A stretch of DNA of 64,000 nt from Burkholderiales bacterium (GCA_016213325.1 JACRAY010000018.1:159730-223729), one strand, 5' to 3'; positions 1 through 9,091 are shown, counted from the stretch's first letter. Notes: generated by a model from the sequence alone, not told the origin. A program made the numbers and translations.

Positions 1-1203
1 CAGTCCCTGCCGGATCGCCGCCGCCTTGACCCGGGCGGTGTCGATGCCGGCGCCGTCGTCCGACACCGTCAAGCGGATCTTGTTGCCGCTGACCTGGGCC
101 ACTTCGAGCCGGATCGTCGCCCGCGCCGGCTTGCCGCGCCGCGCGCGTTCCTCCGCGGTTTCGATGCCATGGTCGACGCTGTTGCGCAGCAGGTGAATGA
201 GCGGGTCCTTCACTTCCTCCAGGATGCGCTTGTCGATCTCGATGTGCTCGCCGGCGATCTGCAGGTCGGCCTCCTTGCCGCGGTCCCGGCACAGGTCGCG
301 TACCAGCCTCGGAAACGACGCCGAGATCGTGTCGAAAGGCTGCAGCAACAGGCTCTTGGTGTCGTCGAGAAGGTCGTCCACCAGCTTGCCGACGGCGTAG
401 CGGTCCTGCCGCGCCGCCCTTGACAGCACCGCGAGCCTGCCTTCGACCGACTTGAGCTGCTCCTGGTTCCAGTCGAGGAAGTCCAGCATGCGGGCCCACG
501 GCAGGCCGCGCGGGTCGGCGCCGCCCGGCGCTGGCCGGTCGACCTGCTGGCGCAGCATCCGGGCCTGCGCTTCGACCGCCGCCCATTCGCCGCGCCAGGC
601 CTCGAAGTGCTGCGCGAGTTCGCCCAGGTCGCCCACCCGCTGGTCGAAGCTCAGCTTCACCGCAAGCATTTCCTCCGCCTGCATCAGCCGCGCATCCAGC
701 CGGGCGACACTGATGCGCACGCTGGCGCCGGAGAGCAGGCTTGTCTCCTGCGCGGCGGTAGCCGTCGGCGCCGGCTCCACCGCCGCGGGCTCGGCAACGC
801 CCGCGTGCCGGGCCGGCGGATCGAACATCGAATACGCCGCGGGGGCGGCCGCGCGTGCGCCGCTCCTGGGCGCCGTCATGGCGGCCGTGATGGCGTCGAC
901 CGTGCGGTGCAGCGTGTCCAGCGCCGAGGAAGACGGGGCTGCTTCCTGCCGCTTCCAGGCGGCCAAGGCATCTTCCATCGACTGGCACAGGGACTCGATC
1001 TCGGCGAAGTCCACTGCTCGTGCAGCACCCTTGAGGCTGTGCGCGGCACGAAACGTCGTCTCGACGATCTGCTGCCGCGCCCCCGGCGCAGGCCCCTTCT
1101 CCAGCTCCAGCAAGCCCGACGCGATCGTCCGCAGGTGTTCCGCGGCCTCGACCTCGAAGGTCGCCCGCAGCTGTTCGAGAAAGTCGTCGTCCTTCGTGGC
1201 CAT
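1..1203 (-). CDS. cheA: Chemotaxis histidine kinase CheA, partial (C-terminus off the left edge)
   Basis: Sensor kinase of a chemosensory array; it autophosphorylates on a histidine and passes phosphate to a response regulator. The gene starts with ATG at 1203 and runs out of the window, giving about 400 residues. The N-terminal Hpt domain shows the phospho-acceptor motif AAHSLKGA with His at residue 55. A long Ala-rich linker follows. Near the left edge the ATPase N box (LIHLLRNSVDHGIE) and G1 box (SDDGAGID) are readable, so the dimerisation and part of the HATPase domain are present. It lies 8 bp after the MCP gene and is the fifth gene of a cheW-cheR-cheW-mcp-cheA operon. Whether it ends in a CheW domain alone or also carries a receiver domain (as WspE does) cannot be seen. 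Confidence 0.9.
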   Translation of the reverse strand, partial: MATKDDDFLEQLRATFEVEAAEHLRTIASGLLELEKGPAPGARQQIVETTFRAAHSLKGAARAVDFAEIESLCQSMEDALAAWKRQEAAPSSSALDTLHRTVDAITAAMTAPRSGARAAAPAAYSMFDPPARHAGVAEPAAVEPAPTATAAQETSLLSGASVRISVARLDARLMQAEEMLAVKLSFDQRVGDLGELAQHFEAWRGEWAAVEAQARMLRQQVDRPAPGGADPRGLPWARMLDFLDWNQEQLKSVEGRLAVLSRAARQDRYAVGKLVDDLLDDTKSLLLQPFDTISASFPRLVRDLCRDRGKEADLQIAGEHIEIDKRILEEVKDPLIHLLRNSVDHGIETAEERARRGKPARATIRLEVAQVSGNKIRLTVSDDGAGIDTARVKAAAIRQGL

Positions 1204-1211
1204 GGCGTTGC

Positions 1212-2939
1212 CTATGCCTTGTAGCGCTCGACCATCTGCTTGAGCCGCTGGCCGAGCTCGCTCAGGTTGCGCGCGGCCGTCTCCAGCTGCTTGGCGCCCG
1301 CCACGTTCTGCGCGCTGGCCTGCCGGATGCTCTCCATCGCCCCGGCCACCTGGTCCACCCCCACCAGCTGCTGCTGGCTGGAGGCGGCGATCTGCGTGGC
1401 CGCCTGCGCCGCCTCCGTCACGCTGCCGGCCAGCGCCTGGATCGCCTCGCCCGCCGCTCCGGTCTGCCGCGTGCCTGCCTCCACCGCCTTGCTGCCCTGC
1501 TCGGTGGCCATCACCGCCGTGGTCGTCGCCTTCTGGATGTCCCCCAGGATGGTGCGCACCTGGTTGGTCGCCTGGCGCGACTGCTCGGCCAGGCTCTTGA
1601 CCTCCTGCGCCACCACGCCGAACCCCCGGCCCTGCTCGCCCGCCTTGGCCGCCTCGATGGCGGCGTTGACCGCCAGCAGGTTCGACTGCGTCGCCAGGTC
1701 CTCCACCGTCGCGATGATCTGCCCGATCGCCTGGCTCTGCTCGGACAGCCGCACCATGCTGGCGGCGATCGCCTCCATCTGCTGGCGGATGCGCTCCATG
1801 CCGGCGCTCGCGTCCTCGGTGGCCTTGCGCCCGCTTTGCGAGCTATGCGCCGCCTTTTGCGCGCTGTCGGCCACCAGCCGCGCCTTCTGGCTGGCCACCT
1901 GCGCGGTCTGGCGCACCTCCTCCACCGTGGTGGTGGTCTCGCTCACGGCCGCAGCCGACTCGCTGGCGCTGGCGGCCAGCTGCGCGGTCGAGGTCACGAT
2001 CTCGCTGGCCGCCGCGCCCAGCACATTGGCACCCTCCACCAGCTCGCGAATCTGGCCCCGAAGGTTCTCCGACATGCGTGCGAAGGCGTTGCCCAGGGCA
2101 TCGTCGGGCGATTGGGGCTGGTAAGTGGAGCGCAGGTCGCCGGCGGCGATCTGCCCGGCGGCGCCCGCCACCGCGCGCAGCGACTGGGTCATCCGGTCGA
2201 ACGTCCGCGCCAGCACCCCCACTTCGTCGCTGCGCGCATCCGTCGGCACATGGACGTTCAGGTCGCCGACGGTGATCCGCTCGGCTACGGCTGTCAGCCT
2301 GCGCAGCGGCCGCGAAAGATCGCGCGTGAGGAGGAACCCGGCCAGCGCGGCGAGTGCCAGCGCCGCGAGGGTTCCCAGCACGATCGTCCATTGGGCGTTC
2401 CGGGCATCGGCCTGGGCCGCCTCGGCCCGTTTCCCGAGCAGGTCCTGCTCTTCGATTTCCATCTGGTTGATGAGCTTGCGGATCTCAGTCGTGAGCGCCC
2501 CGCCCCTGCCGGCCTTGATGAGCTGGACGCCCGCTTCCGGGCCCTTGGCCCGGACGGCTTCGATCGCTTCCCTGGAAAAGTCGATCCGGCTGCCGACCAG
2601 CGGTGCGAGCGCGTCGAGTCGCCGCTGCTGGCTCGGGTTGTCAGCAGTCAGTTGCCGAAGCTCCTGGCTCACCTTGTCGGTTCTTTCGATCGCCGCCCGG
2701 TAGGGCTCGAGTTCCTTGTCCTGCCCGGTGATGGCATAGCCCCGAACGCCGTTTTGCATCTCCAGCGCCAGCGACTCGATCTCGGCCAGCCGCCTGAGCA
2801 CTTCGTAGGTGTGCTGGCGCAGTTCCGACGCCTCGACCAGCCGCGTGGTGCCGCGATACGCAACCGCCCCGACAATGGCGAAGATGGCCAAAGCCACGCC
2901 GAAGCCTGCGGCGATCTTGGTACCCACATTCCATTTCAT
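1212..2939 (-). CDS. Methyl-accepting chemotaxis protein with CHASE3-like sensor domain
   Basis: Inner-membrane chemoreceptor of 575 residues. TM1 is at about residues 9-30. A helical periplasmic domain (about 33-182) resembles CHASE3 (motif [20 protein letters not shown]). TM2 is at about 183-205, then a HAMP domain and the cytoplasmic signalling helices. The conserved hairpin tip reads [19 protein letters not shown] from residue 435. There is no C-terminal NWETF-type pentapeptide, so CheR is probably not tethered. It sits between a cheW and cheA, so it is likely the dedicated receptor of this array. CHASE3 ligands are generally unknown, and the signal sensed cannot be read from the sequence. 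Confidence 0.93.
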   Translation of the reverse strand: MKWNVGTKIAAGFGVALAIFAIVGAVAYRGTTRLVEASELRQHTYEVLRRLAEIESLALEMQNGVRGYAITGQDKELEPYRAAIERTDKVSQELRQLTADNPSQQRRLDALAPLVGSRIDFSREAIEAVRAKGPEAGVQLIKAGRGGALTTEIRKLINQMEIEEQDLLGKRAEAAQADARNAQWTIVLGTLAALALAALAGFLLTRDLSRPLRRLTAVAERITVGDLNVHVPTDARSDEVGVLARTFDRMTQSLRAVAGAAGQIAAGDLRSTYQPQSPDDALGNAFARMSENLRGQIRELVEGANVLGAAASEIVTSTAQLAASASESAAAVSETTTTVEEVRQTAQVASQKARLVADSAQKAAHSSQSGRKATEDASAGMERIRQQMEAIAASMVRLSEQSQAIGQIIATVEDLATQSNLLAVNAAIEAAKAGEQGRGFGVVAQEVKSLAEQSRQATNQVRTILGDIQKATTTAVMATEQGSKAVEAGTRQTGAAGEAIQALAGSVTEAAQAATQIAASSQQQLVGVDQVAGAMESIRQASAQNVAGAKQLETAARNLSELGQRLKQMVERYKA

Positions 2940-2970
2940 TGTCCAATCCTCCCCTGGGTTTCATTCGAGT

Positions 2971-3519
2971 TCAGCCCTCGACTTCTTCGTCAACGACAAT
3001 CTTCGGGTCGGCCATGATGCGATCCAGGTCCAGCACCACCAGGCGCTGGGCTGTCACGCCTTTGAGGTAGTCGGCCCGGACCCCGCTGAAGGTCGACAGC
3101 GAAGACGCCAGGCTGTCCTGCGCAACGACACGCACGCCCTCGATCGTGTCCGCCAGCAAGCCCAGCTCCAGGTCGCCGCAGCGAACGAGGATGACGCGGT
3201 GCAGGTCCGTGAGGCCCTGGTCCGGCAGGTCGAAGAATTTCTTGATGTCGATCACCGCCGCGATGCGGCCGCGAACGTTGACGATCCCCGGCATGAACGG
3301 CGGGGTGCACGGCAGGGGCGTCAGGCTCCTGAGCGGATAGACCTCGCGCACGTGGCGCGTCTCGACCGCATAGCTCTCCCGCGCGAGGCGGAACTCGAGC
3401 AGCTCCAGCGTCGATGTCCCGGCATCCGTGTGCTGGGCCGGCCGCGCGAGCGCCCGCGCCCGGGCGCGCAGGATCCGCCAGGCGTCGGGCTCCGCTGGCG
3501 ACACTGTGGGTCCATTCAT
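2971..3519 (-). CDS. cheW: CheW-like coupling protein (second copy)
   Basis: Scaffold protein that couples receptor to CheA. It has 182 residues; the CheW domain starts near residue 42 (TLELLEFRLARESYAVE) and carries typical core segments (PFMPGIVNVRGRIAAVIDIK; DRIMADPKIVVDEE). The start at 3519 was chosen because its ATG overlaps the stop of the upstream cheR gene by four bases (ATGA), which implies translational coupling. A longer in-frame reading to 3852 has no CheW homology in its extra residues. The roughly 40-residue N-terminal extension distinguishes it from the shorter CheW at 4973-5434 and recalls the WspB/WspD pair of Wsp-type systems. Confidence 0.9.
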   Translation of the reverse strand: MNGPTVSPAEPDAWRILRARARALARPAQHTDAGTSTLELLEFRLARESYAVETRHVREVYPLRSLTPLPCTPPFMPGIVNVRGRIAAVIDIKKFFDLPDQGLTDLHRVILVRCGDLELGLLADTIEGVRVVAQDSLASSLSTFSGVRADYLKGVTAQRLVVLDLDRIMADPKIVVDEEVEG

Positions 3520-4976
3520 GGCGAAGTCTCCTCGGTGGACATCGACGTGATGGTTTCGATGAGCCGTCTGGCCGTGAGCCCGTCCGATTCCGGCAGCGAT
3601 TCGTCCGGCGGGTGGCGGCCGAGCAGAAGCAGCGCGTTGGCGAAATGCCGGCCCGCCTCCACGGCGTTCCCGCGGCTGCGCGCGAGGCCCCCGAGGGCGA
3701 AATGGGCCAGCACGAAGTCGGGTTCGATGTATAGCGCCCGCTGCAGGGACAAGCGGGCGGACTCGGGCTCCCCGCGCTCCAGCAGGACGATCGCGCGCAG
3801 GTAATGGCCCGCGGGGTCCAGCTTGTCGGCGCCGACCCATCGCTCGCACCACGCCAAGCCCTCGTCGAGCCGGCCGAGGTTGGCGAGCGACCGCGCCAGC
3901 AGGGAAAACGCGCGCGGTAGGGAGCCAGTCCCGGCGATGAACGGCGCCAGCTGGTCTACGGCCTCGGCATAGCGGCCGGCCTGGTAGAGCCTTTCCGCAG
4001 TGGCGATGGATGGGCGCGATGGTTGCGCGGGCGGCAGCGCAGGTTGCGCCGGGTATTCCGGCGGCGCGTCATATCCGGGTTTTTCGACCGGCGGCAGCAT
4101 CCAGTTCGGCTCGCCCACGGCCGAAGCCGCGCACTTGCGATAGAGGATCGCCCCGGGGAAATTCACCGTGGCGAACTCCGGGAACATGGCCTGCGACGCC
4201 TCGCTGGGACTAGCCACCAGCCAGCCGCCTTCGACCAGCGCGTGATGAAGTTTGCCGATTGCCGTGCGCGCCTGCGGCGGGGTGAAGTACATCAACACGT
4301 TGCGGCAGAAGATGATGTCCATCGCGTTGGTGCCGCCCGCCAGCGACGGGTAGGCGTCCTGCGCCAGGTTCAGGTGCGAAAAGCTCACCATCCGCTTGAT
4401 CCGGCGGGCGATCGCGTAGCGGCCGTCCGCGGTGCGCTCGAAATAGCGTTCCTTGAGCCCGGCCGGCGCATCGCGAAACGACCACTCGCCGTACACGCCG
4501 GCCGCGGCCTTGTTCAGGAAGCGCGGATTGATATCGGTCGCGGTGATCGTCACCTGCCAGTCGCGCAGGTCGGGCAGCGCCTCGTGCACGAGGATCGCCA
4601 GCGAATAGGGCTCTTCGCCGCTGCAGCAGCCCGCGCTCCAGATCCGCAGCCGCTGCTGGCGGCCCCGGCGCGAGCGGATCAGCTCGGGCAGGATGGGGCC
4701 GGCCAGCGCCTGCAGCACCTGCGGATCGCGAAAGAAATAGGTTTCACCGATGGTGAGATGGGTGGCCAGCACCTGCAGCTGCGACTCGCTCGGCGGGGCC
4801 GCCAGCAGCCAGTCGGCGCAGGCCGCGGCATCGGCAAGGCCGAACTCCCGAGCCGCGCCGGCCAGGCCGCGCTGCAGGTCGTCGCGGCGCTCGCGCGGGA
4901 AGTGCAGTCCCATCCTCCGGGCAACGAACTCGCTCAACGGCGGCCATTGCGATTCCGGGATGGGGCGGGCTGTCAT
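3516..4976 (-). CDS. cheR: CheR methyltransferase with C-terminal TPR domain
   Basis: SAM-dependent protein-glutamate methyltransferase that adapts chemoreceptors. It has 486 residues. The all-helical CheR N domain is at about 5-75 and the Rossmann methyltransferase domain at about 80-270, with the SAM-binding motif SAGCCSGEEPYSLAI and the downstream CRNVLMYFTPPQ. A Pro-rich linker leads to about 150 residues of tetratricopeptide repeats (LYQAGRYAEAVDQLAPF; LYIEPDFVLAHFALGGLARS). TPR-bearing CheR proteins are typical of Wsp/ACF-class arrays (WspC) rather than flagellar ones. The start at 4976 overlaps the stop of the upstream cheW gene (ATGA), and its stop overlaps the next cheW in the same way. 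Confidence 0.93.
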   Translation of the reverse strand: MTARPIPESQWPPLSEFVARRMGLHFPRERRDDLQRGLAGAAREFGLADAAACADWLLAAPPSESQLQVLATHLTIGETYFFRDPQVLQALAGPILPELIRSRRGRQQRLRIWSAGCCSGEEPYSLAILVHEALPDLRDWQVTITATDINPRFLNKAAAGVYGEWSFRDAPAGLKERYFERTADGRYAIARRIKRMVSFSHLNLAQDAYPSLAGGTNAMDIIFCRNVLMYFTPPQARTAIGKLHHALVEGGWLVASPSEASQAMFPEFATVNFPGAILYRKCAASAVGEPNWMLPPVEKPGYDAPPEYPAQPALPPAQPSRPSIATAERLYQAGRYAEAVDQLAPFIAGTGSLPRAFSLLARSLANLGRLDEGLAWCERWVGADKLDPAGHYLRAIVLLERGEPESARLSLQRALYIEPDFVLAHFALGGLARSRGNAVEAGRHFANALLLLGRHPPDESLPESDGLTARRLIETITSMSTEETSP

Positions 4977-5434
4977 GCGGCCGGGTCCATCGACTTGTCC
5001 AGGGCATGTGTCTCGTCGAGGGAAAGGAACCTTTCGAGGTCGTGCACCAGCACCAGGCCATCGTCGAGCGGGGCCAGGCCCTGGAACTGCTCCAGGCCAG
5101 GAACGATGCACTGCGGATCGATGACCGTGGACGCATCGCATTCGATGACACCCTGAGCCTCGTCGATCGGCAGCGCCACCGTGCGCCGGCCCATGCGCGC
5201 GATCAGCAGCTGGTCGGACGGAGCGATCTCGCGCCGACGCAATCCCAGCCGCTGCCTGAGGCACAGCACGGGCACCACGCAGCCGGCCACATCGATCACT
5301 CCCACCACGACAGGGGGCGCGCCCGGCAGCGGTGTCACTTCCACGGCGCGGACGACGCGCTCGACGCAGCCCAATGGAAGGGCAAAGCATTGCCCTTCCA
5401 GGCGAAAGACGATCAATTGGGCGGGGGCACTCAT
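4973..5434 (-). CDS. cheW: CheW-like coupling protein (first gene of the operon)
   Basis: Single CheW-domain scaffold of 153 residues. The domain begins right after the start (LIVFRLEGQCFALPLGCVER) and continues through VVVGVIDVAGCVVPVLCLRQ to a C-terminal HDLERFLSLDE stretch. I place the start at ATG 5434. An upstream in-frame GTG at 5608 would add 58 residues without any domain. A 29-codon ORF in another frame (5431-5520) ends in a TGA that overlaps this ATG, so translation may be coupled to it. The stop overlaps the cheR start by four bases. Confidence 0.85.
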   Translation of the reverse strand: MSAPAQLIVFRLEGQCFALPLGCVERVVRAVEVTPLPGAPPVVVGVIDVAGCVVPVLCLRQRLGLRRREIAPSDQLLIARMGRRTVALPIDEAQGVIECDASTVIDPQCIVPGLEQFQGLAPLDDGLVLVHDLERFLSLDETHALDKSMDPAA

Positions 5435-5520
5435 TCCCGCCCGCGCGCTGGGGGGTGCGACGAGGAAACCGTCGTTCGCAACGACGGGCGGACGAGCGTG
5501 ATCAACGCCGATGAACTCAT
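5431..5520 (-). CDS. Possible 29-residue leader ORF coupled to cheW
   Basis: A short frame beginning MSSSALITLVRP, preceded by a good Shine-Dalgarno (AGGGAAC, about 5 bases before the ATG) and ending in TGA that overlaps the cheW ATG as ATGA. The downstream cheW start has only a weak ribosome site of its own. It could be a translational-coupling leader, the relic of a frameshifted N-terminus, or chance. I recognise no homology. Confidence 0.3.
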   Translation of the reverse strand: MSSSALITLVRPSLRTTVSSSHPPARGRE

Positions 5521-5800
5521 TCTTGTTCCCTGTGTGAGCGGACCATGGAGCCCGCAACCGTCGCAGGCTTGCAGTGCGCGCCACGCGGCCCATTTCGACT
5601 GCGTTCACCGCCGATTGTGATCGCAGCCCACGATTCTGTGTGCCTTCGCCGCCGAATTCACTCCACTGAAAGTGGGACTTTTCAGTTTCCCCGGAGTTTG
5701 TCTGATTTGGCGCGGCTCGAAGAAAGTTGGAAGAAAGTATCCATTTATCGACGCGCTCACCCCAGATCGAACTGTCGAGCTGGCCTTCGAATCGGGCCTG
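5521..5800. other. Non-coding gap between def and the chemosensory operon
   Basis: About 280 bases with no credible gene; it must carry the promoter of the minus-strand chemosensory operon. At 5665-5686 there is an imperfect hairpin (arms ACTGAAAGT and ACTTTTCAGT, loop GGG) without a following T-run, so it is not a classic terminator. It could be an operator or weak terminator after def. The stretch 5640-5760 is visibly more AT-rich than its surroundings. I found no convincing -35/-10 pair. Confidence 0.4.
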
Positions 5801-6352
5801 TCAACGCTCGTCGTCTGCTTCCTGCCCCGCGTCGAGCCCCGGGAACATCACCTCGGTGAATCCGAACCTGCTGAAGTCGCGCATGCGCATCGGGTACAGC
5901 TTGCCGGCGAGATGATCGCACTCATGTTGCACCACGCGGGCATGGAAACCGTCCACCGTGCGCTCGATCGGGTCGCCGTAGGGGTCGAAGCCGGTGTAGC
6001 GGATGCGCGACCAGCGGGGCACTACGCCGCGCAGGCCCGGGACGGACAGGCAGCCTTCCCAGTCCTCTTCTTCCTCCTCACCGACCGGCGCTATGACGGG
6101 GTTCAGCAGCACCGTGCGCGGCACCGGCGGCGCGCCGGGGTAGCGCGGGTTGGGCGCATCGGTGCCGAAGATCACCACCTGGAGGTCCACCGCGATCTGC
6201 GGCGCGGCAAGCCCGGCCCCGTTTGCCGCGCGCATCGTGTCGAACATATCCGATACGATCAGGTGGATCTCGTCGGTGTCGAACTGCGTGACGGGGCGGG
6301 CCGCCCGCAGCAGGCGCGGGTCGCCCATCTTGAGGATTTCGCGAACAGTCAT
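5801..6352 (-). CDS. def: Peptide deformylase
   Basis: Removes the N-formyl group from nascent proteins; a cytoplasmic Fe(II)/Zn metalloprotease-fold enzyme. The protein has 183 residues with all three signature motifs: GAGLAAPQI (residues 46-54), EGCLSVPG with metal ligand Cys101, and QHECDHL with His143, Glu144 and His147. It lacks the usual fmt neighbour, so this is probably a second, stand-alone deformylase copy. The loop before the EGCLS motif contains an acidic run ([10 protein letters not shown]), which is unusual but lies outside the active site. Confidence 0.96.
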   Translation of the reverse strand: MTVREILKMGDPRLLRAARPVTQFDTDEIHLIVSDMFDTMRAANGAGLAAPQIAVDLQVVIFGTDAPNPRYPGAPPVPRTVLLNPVIAPVGEEEEEDWEGCLSVPGLRGVVPRWSRIRYTGFDPYGDPIERTVDGFHARVVQHECDHLAGKLYPMRMRDFSRFGFTEVMFPGLDAGQEADDER

Positions 6353-6404
6353 TCCGCCAGCCTATCCGCCCGCGGGCGCTGTGCCGCTGCAGCCCCGGAC
6401 CCCG

Positions 6405-6803
6405 TCATCGCGGCCTCGCGAGATACGCAGCCACGACTTCCGCGATGTTGCGGGTCGAGACGGGCTTGACCAGGGCGCCAAGCAGCTGGAAACCGCCGGC
6501 CCGCGCGATCTCGACCGCCGCATGCAGGTTCGATTCGAACGCGCTCATGAAAACCAGCGCGACGCCGTCCCGGACTGCGCGCAGGTCCGCCAGCAGTTCG
6601 ATGCCATCCATCTCGGGCATAGCCACGTCGCAGATGACGATGTCCGCCGTCACGGCCGGGTCGCGCAGCAGCCGCAGTGCCTGGCGGCCGTCCCCTGCGG
6701 TGTGCACGGTTTGCGCACCCATGCCGACCAGCAACTGGCGCAGCATGTCACGCTGGAAGGGATGGTCCTCGATGACCAGGAAAGTGATCTCTCGCAGCGA
6801 CAT
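6405..6803 (-). CDS. Single-domain response regulator (CheY-like)
   Basis: Stand-alone receiver domain of 132 residues. It has the acidic pocket near the N-terminus (VIEDHPFQRD), the phospho-acceptor Asp in ICDVAMPEMDG, the Ser/Thr switch position (VFMSAF) and the conserved Lys in ALVKPVS. There is no output domain, so it acts through a protein partner. It is close in sequence and context to the receiver domain of the next gene downstream (6951-8156; both begin FLVIEDHPFQRD or FLVVEDHDFQRH), which suggests a duplication and a shared pathway, probably c-di-GMP or chemosensory. The kinase is unknown; the nearby CheA is one candidate. Confidence 0.88.
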   Translation of the reverse strand: MSLREITFLVIEDHPFQRDMLRQLLVGMGAQTVHTAGDGRQALRLLRDPAVTADIVICDVAMPEMDGIELLADLRAVRDGVALVFMSAFESNLHAAVEIARAGGFQLLGALVKPVSTRNIAEVVAAYLARPR

Positions 6804-6950
6804 TGCAGCTCAGGCCCTGCCTCGCGAATGGGTTTGGCTGGGGCGGGGTGGTTCAAGGGCGGCTCATCTTACAACCCAAGCGCAGGCGTTGTGTGAGGTC
6901 CAGTTGTGGATCTTCGGGCCACGGCGCCCGGTCGACCGATTCCTTGCACG

Positions 6951-8156
6951 CTACCGGGACCTTCGGAGCTCCCAGGCCGCGGCCCAATCGATGAATGCAT
7001 GCAACGGCATGGGCGGCGCGATGTAGTCACCCTGCGCCGCATCGCAACCCCACTGGCGCACGAACTCCCAGTCTTCGCGGGTCTTCACACCGTCTGCGAC
7101 AGCCACCAGGCCCATGTCCCGGGCCAGCTCCAGGCCGGTTGCCAGTCCGGCGCGCGCGGCGCCGTCCCGCCAGGCGCCGGTGACCAGGGTACGGTGGATC
7201 ACGAGTTCGGTGAAGGCGATGCGCTCGAGCAGGTCCTTCGACATCCTGCCGGTGCCGAAGTCGGCGATCGCCAGGCCGAAACCCGCCATGCGCAGCCGCA
7301 CCAGGCTTTCGAGCGCCTCGCCCAGGTCGGTCTCCACCGACGGCTCCGCGATGCCCAGCACCATGTGCTGCGGCGCCAGGCCTTGATTGGCGGCGGTCTG
7401 CTGGATTCGGCCGGCGAGGTGGATGTCGGTCATCGAGGCGAGAGCCAGATGGACCGCCACGCTCACTTGCAACCCGTGCTGGCGCAGCGCTGCGCACTGC
7501 GCAGCCGCCCTGCGCAGCATGAGCCATACCAAGTCGTCGCTCAATCCCTGTGCGTGCAGCGCGGGCATGTAGACGGCCGGCGCCAGGACGCCGCGGGTCG
7601 GGTGCCGCCAGAGCATCGATGCCTGGGCAGCAACCAGTGCGCCGGTGCGCAAGTCGACGCGTGGCGCGAGACAGGTCTCGAAAGCCTCGCGTTGCCATGC
7701 TTCGGCGATCTCGCCGTGGCTGAACTCCGGCTCCTGCACGACGGGTGCGGCAGAGCGGCTGCGGCGCGCGTCGTACAGTTCGATCATCGGCGCCAGCTTG
7801 GCCGCAGTCGCGGGCTTGCTGATGGCGCCCAGCAGGTCGACGCGATAAGCCTGGGCCATGTTCGCGACCGAGGCCAGCAAGGGTGCGTCGAGCGCGCTGA
7901 AGAGGATTAGCGCGAGGTTGCGGTCGGTCGCGCTCAGGTGGCGGATGAATTCAACACCGTCCATGCCCGGCATCGACAGGTCGCTGATCACGACGTCCAC
8001 CGGGCGGTCCGGGTCGCGGATCACCCGCAACGCGGAAGACCCATCGTGCGCCTCGTATACCGCCGCAGCGCCCAGGCCGTTCAGCAGCCCCACGACGGCG
8101 TGCCTCTGGAAGTCATGGTCTTCGACCACCAGGAACCTGAGCTTGTCGAATGCCAT
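6951..8156 (-). CDS. Response regulator with degenerate EAL domain
   Basis: A 401-residue protein with an N-terminal receiver domain (about 5-125; phospho-site VISDLSMPGMDG, Lys in AISKPAT) and a C-terminal EAL-type domain (about 150-395). The catalytic signature is eroded. The position of EAL-x-R reads AAQASMLWRHP, the usual DDFGTG reads ADFGTG, and AEGVET reads ADGVKT. Several Mg and c-di-GMP catalytic ligands of active phosphodiesterases are therefore missing, so I infer a signalling scaffold or c-di-GMP binder rather than an active enzyme. The start at 8156 begins at the receiver domain; ATG 8192 is an alternative. It is divergent from the DUF454 gene. Confidence 0.85.
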   Translation of the reverse strand: MAFDKLRFLVVEDHDFQRHAVVGLLNGLGAAAVYEAHDGSSALRVIRDPDRPVDVVISDLSMPGMDGVEFIRHLSATDRNLALILFSALDAPLLASVANMAQAYRVDLLGAISKPATAAKLAPMIELYDARRSRSAAPVVQEPEFSHGEIAEAWQREAFETCLAPRVDLRTGALVAAQASMLWRHPTRGVLAPAVYMPALHAQGLSDDLVWLMLRRAAAQCAALRQHGLQVSVAVHLALASMTDIHLAGRIQQTAANQGLAPQHMVLGIAEPSVETDLGEALESLVRLRMAGFGLAIADFGTGRMSKDLLERIAFTELVIHRTLVTGAWRDGAARAGLATGLELARDMGLVAVADGVKTREDWEFVRQWGCDAAQGDYIAPPMPLHAFIDWAAAWELRRSR

Positions 8157-8216
8157 TTTTTCAGCCAGTCCGTCCTTCGCGTCACGACGCATCAAGGCGC
8201 CAGCATAGCGGGCAAA

Positions 8217-8603
8217 ATGCGAACAATGCTGAAAGCCGGAATCCGCTGGGCCTACTTCCTGCTGGCGCTGCTGTCGCTGGCGCTCGGGATCATCGGCGCG
8301 TTCCTGCCGATCCTGCCCACCGTGCCCTTCATCCTGCTGGCGGCATGGTTCGCGGCCAAGAGTTCCCCGCGGCTGCTGGCCTGGCTGGAAGGCCACCCGA
8401 AGTACGGGCACCACATCCACGACTGGCGCATGGGCGGCGTGGTGAGCCGCAAGGCCAAGTGGGCGGCGACCACCATGATGTCGCTGAGCGCCGTGATCAT
8501 CTTTTTCACGGTCGCCAAGGTGTGGGCGCAGGTGTTCTCCATCGGCACGATGGTGCTGGTGGGCGCATGGCTGTGGCGCCGGCCCGAGCGCTTCGGCCCC
8601 TGA
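8217..8603 (+). CDS. YbaN/DUF454 family inner-membrane protein
   Basis: Small membrane protein of 128 residues in the DUF454 (YbaN) family, function unknown. The family signature is the first hairpin of helices, LLALLSLALGIIGAFLPILP followed by TVPFILLAAWFAAKSSP, then a polar loop with HPKYGHHIHDWRMGGVVSRK and two further TM segments. The start may be ATG 8217 or ATG 8226. It is divergently transcribed from the EAL gene; the 60-base gap must hold both promoters. Confidence 0.85.
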   Translation: MRTMLKAGIRWAYFLLALLSLALGIIGAFLPILPTVPFILLAAWFAAKSSPRLLAWLEGHPKYGHHIHDWRMGGVVSRKAKWAATTMMSLSAVIIFFTVAKVWAQVFSIGTMVLVGAWLWRRPERFGP

Positions 8604-8608
8604 AGGCG

Positions 8609-9091
8609 CTAGGAGTTTCGCCTGCCGGCGTCCAGCCGCGCCCGGATCGCATTCATCTGCTCGATCTCCTGGCGCTGCGAAGTGGCGATCCGCTCGCAGA
8701 GCCTGGCCAGCTCGGCGTCCTGGATGGGGGCTTCGCGGCACATCAGGACCGCGCCCGAGTGATGCGGGATCATGGACGCGATGAATTGCCCGTCGCCGAT
8801 CCCGCCCTGCTGGCGCGTCGCCGCCAGCGCGCCGGCAAACACCAGCGTAAGCGCGGCATACAGTGCCACATTCAGCGGCTTGCTCGCATACATCCCGCGC
8901 ATGGTGGCCAGCATGGTGATGCCCATCGGCGCGACCATCGCCAGCGCCATGTAGAGCGTGTTCAGGTTGTGGCGGAAGTCGGCCCAGCCGTCGATCATCG
9001 AGAACATCACGATGTACATGACGGCCAGGCTCAGGGCCATGTTCAGCGCGAATATCCCGTAGGGGTGCCGGCTTGCGAGGTTGTGCTTCAT
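8609..9091 (-). CDS. DUF305 domain membrane protein
   Basis: 160 residues with three predicted TM segments (about 11-32, 44-64, 71-92) and a C-terminal DUF305-type helix pair. The His/Met-containing motif FIASMIPHHSGAVLMCREA and the sequence RLCERIATSQRQEIEQM are characteristic. DUF305 proteins belong to a ferritin-like four-helix fold and often occur with copper or other metal-resistance genes, but no such neighbour is present here. It converges with the DUF454 gene, leaving only 5 bases between their stops. Confidence 0.85.
   Translation of the reverse strand: MKHNLASRHPYGIFALNMALSLAVMYIVMFSMIDGWADFRHNLNTLYMALAMVAPMGITMLATMRGMYASKPLNVALYAALTLVFAGALAATRQQGGIGDGQFIASMIPHHSGAVLMCREAPIQDAELARLCERIATSQRQEIEQMNAIRARLDAGRRNS

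Noticed and set aside
5730..5760. Sigma-28-like promoter half (GTCGATAA on the minus strand) before the chemosensory operon
   Set aside because: It resembles the -10 GCCGATAA, but no TAAA-type -35 lies about 15 bases upstream, so the match is probably chance.
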